Shown: one piece after another, positions 32,791 to 41,922 of the stretch
How positions within the stretch are numbered: the stretch's first letter is position 1
Layout of the letters: every line of letters begins with the position of its first letter
Assembly (NCBI GenBank): GCA_937907455.1
Contig: CALESQ010000013.1
Location: forward strand, 1-64,000
Direction: 5' to 3'
Length of the DNA: 64,000 nucleotides
Source: an uncultured Caldilineales bacterium
Lineage (GTDB): Bacteria > Chloroflexota > Anaerolineae > JAAEKA01
Made by a program: the position numbers and the translations under genes
Notes under the pieces: generated by a model
The model's input: only the letters and a program-made list of their open reading frames with translations
Told to the model about the DNA's origin: nothing
Databases searched by the model: none

Positions 32791-34736
32791 AACGCCTGCT
32801 CTCTGACCGCGTTCACCTGCTGCTCGTCGTCTTGCTCTGTGCGCTGGCGGCTGCTCCGCTGCTGAAACCGGGCTATTTCTGGGGCGCGCACGATGCCCGT
32901 CACGATGTCTACTTTATTTTTCAATACCTGCGGGCCATGCAGGATGGCGCCTGGCTGGCGCGCTGGTCGCCGGAATTTTCCTGGGGCTACGGCTATCCCT
33001 TTTTCCTGATCTACGGCCCGCTGACCTCGTTTCTCGGTGCGGTGCTGGTGGGCGGGTTGGGTCTGGCCTACACCACCGCAGTAAAGCTGCTGTTTGCTGT
33101 TGCCACGGTGGCTTCGGGTCTGGCGATGTACGGCTATGTGCGTTCGTGGCTGGGGCGCAATGCCGGGCTGGTGGCAGCAGTGGCCTATGTCTTCATCCCC
33201 TACCGCCTGGTGGAGCTTTATGTGCGCGCCAGCCTGGCCGAGTACGTAGCCCTGATGTGGCTGCCACTCCTGCTTTGGGCCGTGCGCGACGCCTTCAATG
33301 CAACCCGTCCCGGCGCTTCCTCACCTCTCCGCCCCCTGCTCGCCGCGGCCTTCGCCTACGGCGGTCTGATGATCACCAGCAACCTGGTGGCGTTGATCTT
33401 CACGCCGCTGCTGGCGCTGTACGGGCTGGTACTGCTACTGAACCGGCTGAACGAGGAGCAGCCATTAGCCAGCTTGAGCCGCGAATCAACCTTTCCGCTG
33501 CTGGCCAATGCCGTGCGCATAGCCTTTGTCCCGGCAGCGGGCTTGCTATTGGGGCTGATGCTCAGCGCGTTTTTCTGGATACCGGCCATCAGCGAGGGCG
33601 GGTTGGTTAATCAGGATCAGTGGTACGGCGGTTACTACAACCCAGAGTTGCACTTTGTCTATCCACATCAACTTTTTGAGCCGGGTTGGGGCTTCGGCAT
33701 CAGCCAGCCGGGGCCGGATGATGTGCAGCAGGGCGCGCTCAGCTTCCAGTTGGGGACCGTACCGGTGGTGTTGACGATCATGGCGCTGCTGGGGTTGCGC
33801 GGCATGGAGCGGTCGCGGCGACGCGAGCTGCTGCTGTTGCTGGGCTGGCTGCTGCTGGCAATTTTCCTGATGTTGCCCGTCTCTGCCTGGGCCTGGCGGC
33901 ACATCGGCTTTGTCAGCTATGCCCAGTTCCCCTGGCGCTGGCTGATGATCGCAGCGTTGCCGCTGGCTGTGCTGGCCGGCAGCGTGGCGCGTTCCAACGA
34001 CCATCAACCGCTCAATCTGCCCACGGTGCTGTTGGCCGCGCTGCTCATGCTGGGCAGCGCTCCCTATCTGCGCGCCGAGATGATTGAGCCAACGCCACAG
34101 CAGGGGCCGGTGAGCTATGCCGCGCTGATGCGCTTCGAGCAAAGCAGCAACGAGATGACCGGCGCGCCTAAATGGGTGGACTTGGCACAGCGTCCCCTGT
34201 GGTCGGACATGGCCGAGCTGTATGTGCAGGCCGATAATCCACCGCTGCCGCCCGACGCCACTCAAGAACAGATCGCCGCGGCTATGGTGCGCCAGGCAGC
34301 CGCGGTCACCAGCAAAGTAGACTATCGCCAGATGCCGCAAAACGAGACGCTGGCGGTGTGGAGCAAGGAACTGGGCGCGCTGCACGAGCGTTTATGGGTG
34401 CATGCAGGCCAGCCGAACCAAAAAATCGTCTTCAATATTGCCTGGTTCCCCGGCTGGCGTGCCTATCGTTTGCAAGGCGATGACGGCCCAATTGCCGCCG
34501 AGCTTCCCATCGAACGCGAGGATGGCCCCCTGGCGCGCATTGTCGTACCCGTGGAGCCGGGCGAATATACCATTTTACTGCGTTTCGGTGATACCCCAAT
34601 TCGCACCCTGAGCAAGGGCATCAGCGTGGTGGGGCTTGTTCTCATGCTCCTCGCCGCCACCGCACGCCTCTGGGTGAGGAAGGAAAGGAGACAAGTAGAC
34701 AAATACGCCGAAGGCGGGTGCGCCGAAGGCAGCTAG
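32787..34736 (+). CDS. PTPS-related multi-spanning membrane protein (GT-C-like), first copy
   Basis: A 649-residue membrane protein with the family start GYFWGAHDARHDVYFIFQYL, then WSPEFSWGYGYPFFLIYGPL and about twelve helices. A periplasmic segment carries HQLFEPGWGFGISQPGPDD, and a C-terminal soluble part follows. This matches the family annotated from a 6-pyruvoyl-tetrahydropterin-synthase-related membrane domain, thought to be GT-C glycosyltransferases; the D/HD pair near the N-terminus fits a GT-C active site. It starts with GTG and overlaps the previous gene by 4 nt, so the two are co-translated. The last residues QVDKYAEGGCAEGS are encoded by an interspersed repeat (34690-34730) and are not likely to be functional. 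Confidence 0.8.
   Translation: MKRLLSDRVHLLLVVLLCALAAAPLLKPGYFWGAHDARHDVYFIFQYLRAMQDGAWLARWSPEFSWGYGYPFFLIYGPLTSFLGAVLVGGLGLAYTTAVKLLFAVATVASGLAMYGYVRSWLGRNAGLVAAVAYVFIPYRLVELYVRASLAEYVALMWLPLLLWAVRDAFNATRPGASSPLRPLLAAAFAYGGLMITSNLVALIFTPLLALYGLVLLLNRLNEEQPLASLSRESTFPLLANAVRIAFVPAAGLLLGLMLSAFFWIPAISEGGLVNQDQWYGGYYNPELHFVYPHQLFEPGWGFGISQPGPDDVQQGALSFQLGTVPVVLTIMALLGLRGMERSRRRELLLLLGWLLLAIFLMLPVSAWAWRHIGFVSYAQFPWRWLMIAALPLAVLAGSVARSNDHQPLNLPTVLLAALLMLGSAPYLRAEMIEPTPQQGPVSYAALMRFEQSSNEMTGAPKWVDLAQRPLWSDMAELYVQADNPPLPPDATQEQIAAAMVRQAAAVTSKVDYRQMPQNETLAVWSKELGALHERLWVHAGQPNQKIVFNIAWFPGWRAYRLQGDDGPIAAELPIEREDGPLARIVVPVEPGEYTILLRFGDTPIRTLSKGISVVGLVLMLLAATARLWVRKERRQVDKYAEGGCAEGS
34690..34730. repeat. 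composite GTAGACAA/GCCGAAGGC repeat, direct copy
   Basis: Contains GTAGACAAATACGCCGAAGG followed by cgggt, nearly identical to the reverse complement of 16087-16115, and then a second CGCCGAAGGC. It forms the 3' end of the membrane-protein gene. Confidence 0.55.
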
Positions 34737-34757
34737 ACTGTTTACTGTTTCCCTCCC

Positions 34758-35342
34758 ATGATTACTGATGATCAACTCGGCGCGCTGGCTGCGCGCTATG
34801 GCGAGCCGCTGCACCGCACGGTTGAATGCGCCATGGATGAAACGCTCTTTCTCAGCCGCTTTCTGCGCGCGGAACCCCGCCGCGGCGAGGCGGTGCTGCT
34901 CATCGAACAGCCTGATGGCCGTCTGCTGCTGCATCGCAAAGCACACTACGGCTCCAACCACTTTCGCCTGCTTACTGGTGGCATCCGCATGGGTGAGGCG
35001 GTAGACACGGCAGCCCTGCGCGAGGCGCAAGAAGAAACCGGCCTTATGGTCGAAATTGTGCGCTTGCCCGCTGTGATCCATACCATGCTGTCTTTCGCTG
35101 AAATCCGCCTGCCCTTCACCTCATACCTCTTCCATCTGCGCGCCGCGGCAGCCCCCGTATGGGCACAAGATGGCGAAGCGGCCGAATTCAGCACCTGCCT
35201 GCCCAATGAGCTGCCCGCAGTAGCTGCCACCCTGCGCGCTATTCCTGACCCGCGCGGCTATTGGGGCCGCTGGCGCGCCGTAGCCCACGAAATCGCCGCC
35301 GAGGCCTGGCCGTTAGGCCCTAAGCAGCCATCCATGCGCTAG
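34758..35342 (+). CDS. Nudix hydrolase
   Basis: A 194-residue protein with a complete Nudix box, GGIRMGEAVDTAALREAQEE followed by TGLMVEI (GX5EX7REUXEEXGU). It hydrolyses a nucleoside diphosphate linked to another group; the specificity cannot be read from sequence. The N-terminal 50 residues are an extra helical region before the core (EAVLLIEQPDGRLLLHRKAH). It lies between two PTPS-related membrane protein genes, 21 nt after the first. A pair of CTGTTTM heptamers precedes its start. A role in nucleotide-sugar turnover would fit the neighbourhood, but this is inference. Confidence 0.85.
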   Translation: MITDDQLGALAARYGEPLHRTVECAMDETLFLSRFLRAEPRRGEAVLLIEQPDGRLLLHRKAHYGSNHFRLLTGGIRMGEAVDTAALREAQEETGLMVEIVRLPAVIHTMLSFAEIRLPFTSYLFHLRAAAAPVWAQDGEAAEFSTCLPNELPAVAATLRAIPDPRGYWGRWRAVAHEIAAEAWPLGPKQPSMR

Positions 35343-35484
35343 ACGCACAACCGTGGATGAAAACGAACAGGCTCGGTCGAAGATTGGAACCCATCCCGGA
35401 GAGACCGGCCCGAACGATTTTTAGGTTAGCAAACAAATCAAAAATCTGCCAGTCTCCAACCGTATCACCCAATCACTCTCCCTT

Positions 35485-35526
35485 CCCAATTCTCAATTCC
35501 CAATTTTCCCTTCTCAATTCTCCCCC
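35485..35526. repeat. heptamer tandem repeat (6 units) before a start codon
   Basis: CCCAATT, CTCAATT, CCCAATT, TTCCCTT, CTCAATT and CTCCCCC in exact 7-bp register end 2 nt before the ATG at 35529. No ribosome binding site is left between them. Confidence 0.7.
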
Positions 35527-35528
35527 TC

Positions 35529-37271
35529 ATGCAACGTCTCCGCCAACACCTCGACCGTGAACTGATCTTGCTACTTGTGCTGTCGGCATTTGCGCTGGCC
35601 CCGCTGGCAAGCCCCGGCTATTTCTTCAACGCGCACGACGCAGATCACTCGGTGTTCTATTTCGTGGAGTTCGACAAGGCCATCCGCGACGGCATTCTCT
35701 GGCCGCGCTGGAGTCCCGATCACGCCATGGGCTACGGCTACCCTTTCTGGATCGTCTATGCGCCGCTGGGCTATTATGTAGCTGAGGTCTTTCACCTGCT
35801 GGGGCTGGGCCTCACCGCTGCGCTAAAAGCCGCCTGGGGCATTGGCTTTATCTGGGGTGGCGCGGGCATGTACCTGCTGCTGCGGCGCTGGTTTGGGTAC
35901 ACCCCCACAGGCCGCGCGGCCGCGCTGGTGGGTGGATTGCTTTACGTCTATGCGCCTTACCATCTCGTTACCATCTATGTGCGGGCTGCGTTTGCCGAGT
36001 TCTTTGCCCTGGCCTGGTTCCCCTGGGTGCTGCTGGCCTTTGATCGTGTGCTGGAGACACCAACTACCTCGCCGTGGCGCCGTATAGCTGCGGCCGCGCT
36101 GCTCTACGCAGCTCTGTTGCTCACTCACACCGGTACAATTCTGATCTTCACCCCCTTCCTGCTGGTGTATTTGCTCTTTGGTTTGATCAAACAAGCCCGG
36201 CAAGCTGGCTGGCAAACGCGCATCACGCGCGCTGCGGCGCTGCGGGTGGCCGTGGCGGGGCTGCTGGCCGTCGGCCTGGCTGCGATCTTCCTCTTTCCGC
36301 TGCTGACTGAACAGCGCTATGTGGCTGCTGAGTCGTGGGTGCAAGGCACCTATGGCTACCGCGACCATTTCGTTTATCCCAGCCAATGGCTGGATGCCTC
36401 CTGGGGCTACGGCTATTCGGTCAGCGGCCCCAACGACGGCATGAGCTTTCAACTCGGTTTGCTGGGGGTGGTGCTGGCCGCGGCCACGCTGATCACCGCG
36501 CTGCACCGCAGTCGCCCGGCACGCAGCGTTCTGCTTTTCTGCCTGCTGATCGGCGCAGCCTTGCTCTGGGCCATGACCCCCGCGGCCCGGCCTGTGTGGG
36601 ATGCCTTCGGCCCGGCTGCCATGATCCAATTTCCCTGGCGCTTGCTGGGCTTGGCGGGTCTCTGTCTGGCCGCGCTGGCTGCCGGGGCAATCAACAGCCT
36701 GCTGCCCGCAAACGCCCCGGCTGAGCAGGCAACCCCACCCGCGGCGCTGCTTGGAGTAGCTACAGTACTCGCCAGCCTGTGGTTCACCGTGCCACAGTAC
36801 ACGCCCATCACCCCGGTGGACGAAAGCGTGCAATCCATCATTCGCTTTGAAACAGCTTACCCCGAAATGATCGGGCACATGGCTGCAACCCAGCAGGACT
36901 TCAGCGAGTCGCCGCTCACCGCGCAGTATCGCGCGGGCCTGCCGCTGGAAAAAGCCGTTTTGTTGAGCGGCAGCGGCAGTGTACACACCACGCGCTTGCG
37001 CAGCGCGCAGGTGACCGCCGCGGTGAACACAGACGGGGCCGCCACCGTGCTATTCTACACCTATGATTTTCCTGGCTGGTATGCTACACTGGATGGCCGA
37101 CGCGTGCCGCATCGCACAGAACCGCCCTACGGCCTGATCGCCGTGGATGTCCCTGGCGGCCAGCACGAGCTCACCATCCGCTTTGGTACCACCCCCGTGC
37201 GCAACGCGGGGATGGTGGTATCAGCGCTTAGTATCGCTATAATAGCCTGGATGATAACCCGCAAAAAGTAA
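35529..37271 (+). CDS. PTPS-related multi-spanning membrane protein (GT-C-like), second copy
   Basis: A 580-residue relative of the 32787-34736 protein. It has the same opening (GYFFNAHDADHSVFYFVEFD, then WSPDHAMGYGYPFWIVYAPL), about twelve helices, the SQWLDASWGYGYSVSGPND loop and a C-terminal soluble tail that ends in a final helix. The two HD-type acidic pairs in the first loop are conserved. It probably transfers sugar from a lipid-phosphate donor on the outer membrane face. Codon use matches its neighbours. The heptamer tract directly upstream leaves no ribosome binding site, so it may be leaderless or weakly translated. Confidence 0.8.
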   Translation: MQRLRQHLDRELILLLVLSAFALAPLASPGYFFNAHDADHSVFYFVEFDKAIRDGILWPRWSPDHAMGYGYPFWIVYAPLGYYVAEVFHLLGLGLTAALKAAWGIGFIWGGAGMYLLLRRWFGYTPTGRAAALVGGLLYVYAPYHLVTIYVRAAFAEFFALAWFPWVLLAFDRVLETPTTSPWRRIAAAALLYAALLLTHTGTILIFTPFLLVYLLFGLIKQARQAGWQTRITRAAALRVAVAGLLAVGLAAIFLFPLLTEQRYVAAESWVQGTYGYRDHFVYPSQWLDASWGYGYSVSGPNDGMSFQLGLLGVVLAAATLITALHRSRPARSVLLFCLLIGAALLWAMTPAARPVWDAFGPAAMIQFPWRLLGLAGLCLAALAAGAINSLLPANAPAEQATPPAALLGVATVLASLWFTVPQYTPITPVDESVQSIIRFETAYPEMIGHMAATQQDFSESPLTAQYRAGLPLEKAVLLSGSGSVHTTRLRSAQVTAAVNTDGAATVLFYTYDFPGWYATLDGRRVPHRTEPPYGLIAVDVPGGQHELTIRFGTTPVRNAGMVVSALSIAIIAWMITRKK

Positions 37272-37277
37272 ATCGGC

Positions 37278-37294
37278 AGATTGGCAACCAATCT
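37278..37294. terminator. hairpin after the second PTPS-related gene
   Basis: AGATTGG-caa-CCAATCT, extendable with GGC/GCC arms, lies 6 nt after the stop codon. There is no T-run. It is a possible 3' stabiliser or weak terminator before the LysM gene. Confidence 0.35.
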
Positions 37295-37341
37295 ACCTGC
37301 CTCCAGCATATCACCTGCCAATTCCTGCCCTTCCCCCACCT

Positions 37342-38730
37342 ATGACCACTCCTTCTGAACTTTCTCCCAACCTGCGGCCTGTGCGCTATTGCCCAAACTG
37401 CGGGCAACGTGTAGCACAACGGGCCGAAACCTGTTTCATGTGCGGCACCGACCTGCACACCAGCGAGCGACGGCGACTTTCCTTCCCTGGCCGTGAGCTG
37501 CTGCTGATCGTGGTGGTGCTGGGCGTCGCCTATCTCTGGTGGACGCGCAGCGGCGCTGCCGAACAGTCGTCACCTCGTGTGACACCGGCGGCCACAATAG
37601 AAGCTGTCGTTCAGCCCGGCGAAGATCCGGCAGAGCTGCTTGAGCTGAGTCCCGCACCGCCAACCGCGACCGCTGCTCCTGTTGCCGCCATCACCGCCAC
37701 CCTGCCGCTCAGTGTCACCGCGGCTCCCGCCGAACCAACGATCTACGCGGTGGTGGCCGGCGACACCGTAGAGGCTATTGCCGCGCGCTATGGCATCAGC
37801 GCGCAAAGCCTGATGACGGCCAACGGCATGGGCGACGACCTGCTGCAACTCGGCCAACGCCTCACCATCCCCACTGCGGGCGAAGCCCAGGCTCAACCTG
37901 CCGCCACTGACAGCGCGCCCACCGAGACTCCAACACCGATCATCTATACTGTGATCAGCGGTGACACGGTCAACAAAATCGCCACCCGCTACAGCGTTAG
38001 CGTGTCCGATCTGATGGCTGTCAACGGCATGAGCAACGACTTGTTGCAGGTAAACCAAAAGCTGACGATTCCCGCCGGTCCGGTGGCGCGCGGTGACGAT
38101 GGCAAACTGGTCCCCACACCTACGGCCACACCAAAAAACGCCATCTATCTGGTGGTGGTACGCACCGGCGACACCATCGAGACTATTGCCAAGCGTTTGG
38201 GCAGCTCCATTGAAGCCATCGTCAAATTCAACGAAAATATCAACAGTGCCGACAGCATCATCCGCCCCGGCGAGCAGTTAATCGTGCCGGTAGGCACTAT
38301 CACCGCCACCCTCACCATCCAATCAGACGCCGGGCCGTTGCTGACGGCTGTGCCTTTACCTACAGCCACCCCCGGGCCGCCCCATCCCGCGCCGCAAGCC
38401 CTTACCCCGTTGGATGGAGCCGCGCTGAACGGGGACAGCGTGCTGCTGCAATGGCTGTCTGTTGGCACCTTGAACGCCAGTGAAGTCTATGTAGTCAAGA
38501 TCGTGCCCGAAGGACGTATGCGCGACGAGCTGACCGCCACCACCACCGGCACCAGCTATCGCATCCCCAGCGATTGGTTGGCACGGCAAGACCAGCGCAC
38601 CACCCGTTTTTCATGGAGCGTACAAGTGGCGCGCATGGTGCGTACCTCGGCCGGTGGCGCGGGATCGTTGCTGGCTACCAGTTCACCCAGCCGCTATCGC
38701 ACCTTCCGCTGGCAAGCACCGGCCAACTGA
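37342..38730 (+). CDS. membrane protein with zinc ribbon and three LysM repeats
   Basis: A 462-residue protein. A four-cysteine zinc ribbon (YCPNCGQR...CFMCG, about residues 15-36) is cytoplasmic. One membrane helix follows at about 49-65 (GRELLLIVVVLGVAYLWW). Three LysM repeats lie outside, at about 134-178, 195-245 and 270-315: YAVVAGDTVEAIAARYGISA, YTVISGDTVNKIATRYSVSV and YLVVVRTGDTIETIAKRLGS. Ala/Pro/Thr linkers separate them, and a C-terminal beta domain ends at RYRTFRWQAPAN. The LysM repeats should hold it to peptidoglycan. No catalytic domain is visible. Confidence 0.85.
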   Translation: MTTPSELSPNLRPVRYCPNCGQRVAQRAETCFMCGTDLHTSERRRLSFPGRELLLIVVVLGVAYLWWTRSGAAEQSSPRVTPAATIEAVVQPGEDPAELLELSPAPPTATAAPVAAITATLPLSVTAAPAEPTIYAVVAGDTVEAIAARYGISAQSLMTANGMGDDLLQLGQRLTIPTAGEAQAQPAATDSAPTETPTPIIYTVISGDTVNKIATRYSVSVSDLMAVNGMSNDLLQVNQKLTIPAGPVARGDDGKLVPTPTATPKNAIYLVVVRTGDTIETIAKRLGSSIEAIVKFNENINSADSIIRPGEQLIVPVGTITATLTIQSDAGPLLTAVPLPTATPGPPHPAPQALTPLDGAALNGDSVLLQWLSVGTLNASEVYVVKIVPEGRMRDELTATTTGTSYRIPSDWLARQDQRTTRFSWSVQVARMVRTSAGGAGSLLATSSPSRYRTFRWQAPAN

Positions 38731-38763
38731 CCTTCTTAACTGGCAGTCACCCGTTCTATTGCC

Positions 38764-39330
38764 CTAAACTTTCCAAACCCCGTCGAACAATTCAGCTGTG
38801 GGGGGGATAAAGACCAGCTTCAGCTCCGGCGGTGCCGCGGGCGAATCGGTCTGTATCTGCCAAATCCCTGCGGGCGGCACCGGGTTCAGGTGATCGTAGA
38901 TCCGCAGCGTTTCCATCGTAGCATCATCAATACCCAGATGTTGCAACGCGGCGCGGATCGGCCCTCCGTGAGTAAACAAAGCAATTGGCCCGGCTACACC
39001 GTGGTGCAAGGCGTGGCGAAACCGATCCACCACCGGCCCGATGCGAGCAATCACCGCTTCGTGGCTTTCGTGGGGCTGCCATTCGCGCAGACCATCAAGC
39101 ACCTCTGGCGCTACCCCGGCCAGCGCCGCGGCAATCTGCGCGGTGTGATGGCATCGCTCCAGTGGGCTGGTGTACACCTGCTTGACACCGTAGAGGCGGA
39201 GGAATTCCGCCGCCTGCTGTGCCTCAGCCAGCCCCTGCGCGCTGAGCGGCGGGCCTGGTGGAATATGATAGGGAATGTCTTTACGAGTCCAATCGGGACT
39301 GGCATGGCGAACAAGAAAAAGTGTTGGCAT
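38764..39330 (-). CDS. histidine phosphatase family protein (phosphoglycerate-mutase-like)
   Basis: A 188-residue member of the histidine phosphatase superfamily. The catalytic RHA motif is at FLVRHASPDW (residues 5-14), with the second signature YTSPLERCHHTAQIAAAL and the late His in LFTHGGPIRAALQHLG. RHA replaces the usual RHG, which occurs in non-PGM branches such as SixA/CobC-like phosphatases. The start at 39330 is preferred because a TATAAT box lies exactly 7 nt upstream, and earlier in-frame ATGs would fall in the promoter. Substrate is unknown. It is convergent with the LysM gene. Confidence 0.82.
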   Translation of the reverse strand: MPTLFLVRHASPDWTRKDIPYHIPPGPPLSAQGLAEAQQAAEFLRLYGVKQVYTSPLERCHHTAQIAAALAGVAPEVLDGLREWQPHESHEAVIARIGPVVDRFRHALHHGVAGPIALFTHGGPIRAALQHLGIDDATMETLRIYDHLNPVPPAGIWQIQTDSPAAPPELKLVFIPPTAELFDGVWKV

Positions 39331-39367
39331 GAGCAGCATTATAGCCACCTGGGGGCGCTTCAGCCAA
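39331..39367 (-). promoter_or_regulatory. promoter for a leaderless histidine-phosphatase gene
   Basis: Read on the minus strand: TTGGCT (39367-39362), an 18-nt spacer, TATAAT (39343-39338), 7 nt, then the ATG at 39330. This is the same spacing as at 20609 and 31182. Confidence 0.55.
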
Positions 39368-39430
39368 ACCTGCTCTGCAGCCCGGCATTCCGCTGGCCGC
39401 GCCCGAACAGATTAAGAGGCCGCGCCCAGC

Positions 39431-40729
39431 TTAGAACCGGTCAGCGGCGCGTTCGGCAATGACCTCGCGAAACAGCGCCACAATCTGCGCGGTAATGGTG
39501 GGCCAACCGAAGCGTTGTGCAGTTTTTACGCTGTTGGCACTAAGTCGCCAGCGCAGTGCATCATCCTTGAACAGCTTGCTAATGGCATTGGCCAGCGCTA
39601 CCGGGTCGGCCACTGGCACATGCCAGCCGGTATAACCGTGAATCACGCTGAAACGCAATCCACCCACACGGCTGGCAATCACCGGCGTACCGCAGGCCAT
39701 TGCCTCCAGTGCCACCATGCCAAAGCTCTCGTAATGGCTGGGCATCACCACCACTTCAGCCGCGTTGTAGTAATAGGGCAGCAAATCCTGATCTCGCTTA
39801 CCCAAAAACGTGACCATATCTTCAATGCCCAATTCGGTGCGCAGGCGATGCAGCCGCGCCATTTCATCGCTCATCTGCTCTACCGGCACCGCGGGATCGC
39901 CGCCTACGATGGCAACCGTCAAGCCCTCGCAGCCGCCGCACTCATCAGCCACCCGCTGCATGGCACGCAGCAAGGTATCAATGCCTTTCAATGGCTCGAT
40001 GCGGCCCACAAACAACACCATGCGCTTGGCCGCGGGCACGCCGATGGCCGTTTTCGCCTCGATCTGGCCGATAGGATGAAAGCGTTCCAGATCTACGCCC
40101 GGCGGAATCACGGTAATCTTACCAGGATCAGCGGCATACAAGCGCACCGTTTGCGCTTTATCCAGCGGACTGCCGGCCACAATGCGATCTGCTACGCGCA
40201 GCAACAGGCTTTCAGCTTCCAGCCGTTGGTCAGTGGCAAACTCATGTGCGGCCTGAGCTACCTGGTTTTTCATGTGTCCCAGGGTATGAAACATCTGCAC
40301 AATGGGTGTGGGCACACTGCCCGGTGACTCCGCCAGCCAGGCAGCTTGCAGTGCCTCGGCCGCCAGGCCAGAAATCCAATAATGGCTGTGGATCACATCG
40401 TAGTGACGGTTATGAGCGCGGGCAAAGTCCAGCACCCAGGCAACAAAATCGGCTGTATGGGCCACCATCGTCTCTTTGCTGACGGGAGCCTCTGGCCCGG
40501 CAGGCACATGGATAACGCGCGCGCCCGGCCCCAGATCGTGGCTGACGCGCACCACGCAAGGATCCTGCGAGCGCGTAAACACATCTACCTGATGCCCTTG
40601 CCGCGCCAACTCGCGGCCCAGGTCACGCAGGTAAACGTTCATGCCACCCGTTTCCTTGCCCCCCAGCATAGCCAGCGGGCAAGTATGAACACTCAAAATG
40701 CAAATAGTGAGAGGAGATGCAGGAATCAA
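39431..40729 (-). CDS. family 4 glycosyltransferase, MshA-like
   Basis: A 432-residue GT-B glycosyltransferase. The N-terminal domain has GGKETGGMNVYLRDLGREL, as in MshA and sucrose-phosphate synthase relatives, and HSHYWISGLAAE. The C-terminal nucleotide-sugar domain has LFVGRIEPLKGIDTLLRA and the EX7E motif in PSHYESFGMVALEAMACGTP. MshA joins UDP-GlcNAc to inositol 1-phosphate, and an Ino1 gene is 16 kb away in this window, but mycothiol is not known from this phylum, so a lipid or compatible-solute role is equally likely. The best start is a TTG at 40729 with no clear ribosome binding site, so the exact N-terminus is uncertain. The GNAT gene is 103 nt upstream. Confidence 0.8.
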   Translation of the reverse strand: MIPASPLTICILSVHTCPLAMLGGKETGGMNVYLRDLGRELARQGHQVDVFTRSQDPCVVRVSHDLGPGARVIHVPAGPEAPVSKETMVAHTADFVAWVLDFARAHNRHYDVIHSHYWISGLAAEALQAAWLAESPGSVPTPIVQMFHTLGHMKNQVAQAAHEFATDQRLEAESLLLRVADRIVAGSPLDKAQTVRLYAADPGKITVIPPGVDLERFHPIGQIEAKTAIGVPAAKRMVLFVGRIEPLKGIDTLLRAMQRVADECGGCEGLTVAIVGGDPAVPVEQMSDEMARLHRLRTELGIEDMVTFLGKRDQDLLPYYYNAAEVVVMPSHYESFGMVALEAMACGTPVIASRVGGLRFSVIHGYTGWHVPVADPVALANAISKLFKDDALRWRLSANSVKTAQRFGWPTITAQIVALFREVIAERAADRF

Positions 40730-40832
40730 GGGCGCAGCTTTCAGACAACAAAAAATCTATCCGAGAATAATTTCCTGCTTTGGCCGGTGCTTCGGGATGG
40801 TTTCCCATCTCCGACCGAGCCATTCCGGGAAG

Positions 40833-41852
40833 TTATGCCTGGACATGCCTAAGAACCACCGAATACACCAACGTATCTTGTGCGCCGAAGCGATATTTGT
40901 ACACTTCGTTGCCCTGCAAAAAGTCAAAGCAGCGCAGACCGCGGGCAATGGCATCTTCGATCAACCAGGTGGTGAGCACAATACCGGGGCTTAACTCGGC
41001 ATAGCTGGTCGGATCATAGCCAGAGTTATAGACAAATACCCGTCCCTCATAGATAAAGCAAAGCATCGTCGCAGCTTTATCACCGTTGATCTCGATAAAA
41101 GCCAGATGGAGCCAGCCAGCTTGCTGCATAACAGCCATAAGGGTACGAAAGAAGCGCTCCATGTCCGAAGTCATAAAGTTGTTTTTGGCTGCGTCGCTCA
41201 GGCGGTGCAGGTGCAGAAAGGCATCAGTTGCTGCGCTGATGTCGCCTTCAGCGCTTGCTACATACCAGCGGCTGCGACCATCTTCTTCGACGCGGCGCAA
41301 CTTGCGACGGATTTCATGGCGCTGCTTCTTGCTGAGTTGCTCTTGCAAGTAGCTTTCAAAGCTGTCGGGTAGTGTGATCAGCGGGCAAACATCCTCTACC
41401 GTCACCACGGCATGCAAGCCGCGCGCCGCAGCCCGTTCCGGCAGCAGGGTATAGCTGAGTGAGTTTTGCGCCAGGTTACACAGATGCGCTTCATCCCAGG
41501 ATGGGCTTTGGTCATCCAGCAGCCAAGCCAGGCAGGCATCGTACACCGCCTGCTCGTAGCCGGAGGCGCAAATCAGATCGAGATAGTCTGATACCTCCAC
41601 GCACCCCACCAGGTCAAAGCGTTGTCGGCCAGCGCCATCGGGGTGATAGTATAGCGGCGCAATCCCCACCAAAGCCCCAGCATCATGCCACGCCAGAATA
41701 AACAAATCGCCTTCACCGAGGCAGCGCCACCAGGTAGTTTGCCACTCCCAGGTCAGAAACAGGGTATTTGCCCTGCTGCGAGTAAGCAACGCGTTCCATT
41801 CACTGCGCAACGCATCAAAGCCTTCGGCATTCGTATAAATAGTTAAATTCAC
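40833..41852 (-). CDS. GNAT/FemAB-like acetyltransferase (CelD/BioF2-like)
   Basis: A 339-residue protein with two GNAT-like halves. The N-terminal half has SRANTLFLTWEWQTTWWRCL, and the C-terminal half has KKQRHEIRRKLRRVEEDG, GDKAATMLCFIYEGRVFVYN and SPGIVLTTWLIEDAIARGLR, then FDFLQGNEVYKYRFG. This is the pattern of the family often called CelD or acetyltransferase 6, usually found in polysaccharide or peptidoglycan-modification loci. It begins with GTG at 41852. It is upstream of the MshA-like glycosyltransferase and could act on the same glycan. Confidence 0.82.
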   Translation of the reverse strand: MNLTIYTNAEGFDALRSEWNALLTRSRANTLFLTWEWQTTWWRCLGEGDLFILAWHDAGALVGIAPLYYHPDGAGRQRFDLVGCVEVSDYLDLICASGYEQAVYDACLAWLLDDQSPSWDEAHLCNLAQNSLSYTLLPERAAARGLHAVVTVEDVCPLITLPDSFESYLQEQLSKKQRHEIRRKLRRVEEDGRSRWYVASAEGDISAATDAFLHLHRLSDAAKNNFMTSDMERFFRTLMAVMQQAGWLHLAFIEINGDKAATMLCFIYEGRVFVYNSGYDPTSYAELSPGIVLTTWLIEDAIARGLRCFDFLQGNEVYKYRFGAQDTLVYSVVLRHVQA

Positions 41853-41922
41853 AGCTAGTCTTTCTTTTTACTGGGGATAAAATCGGCTGGGTGAATGAGA
41901 ATTCGCTGCCTGACAGTACGAA

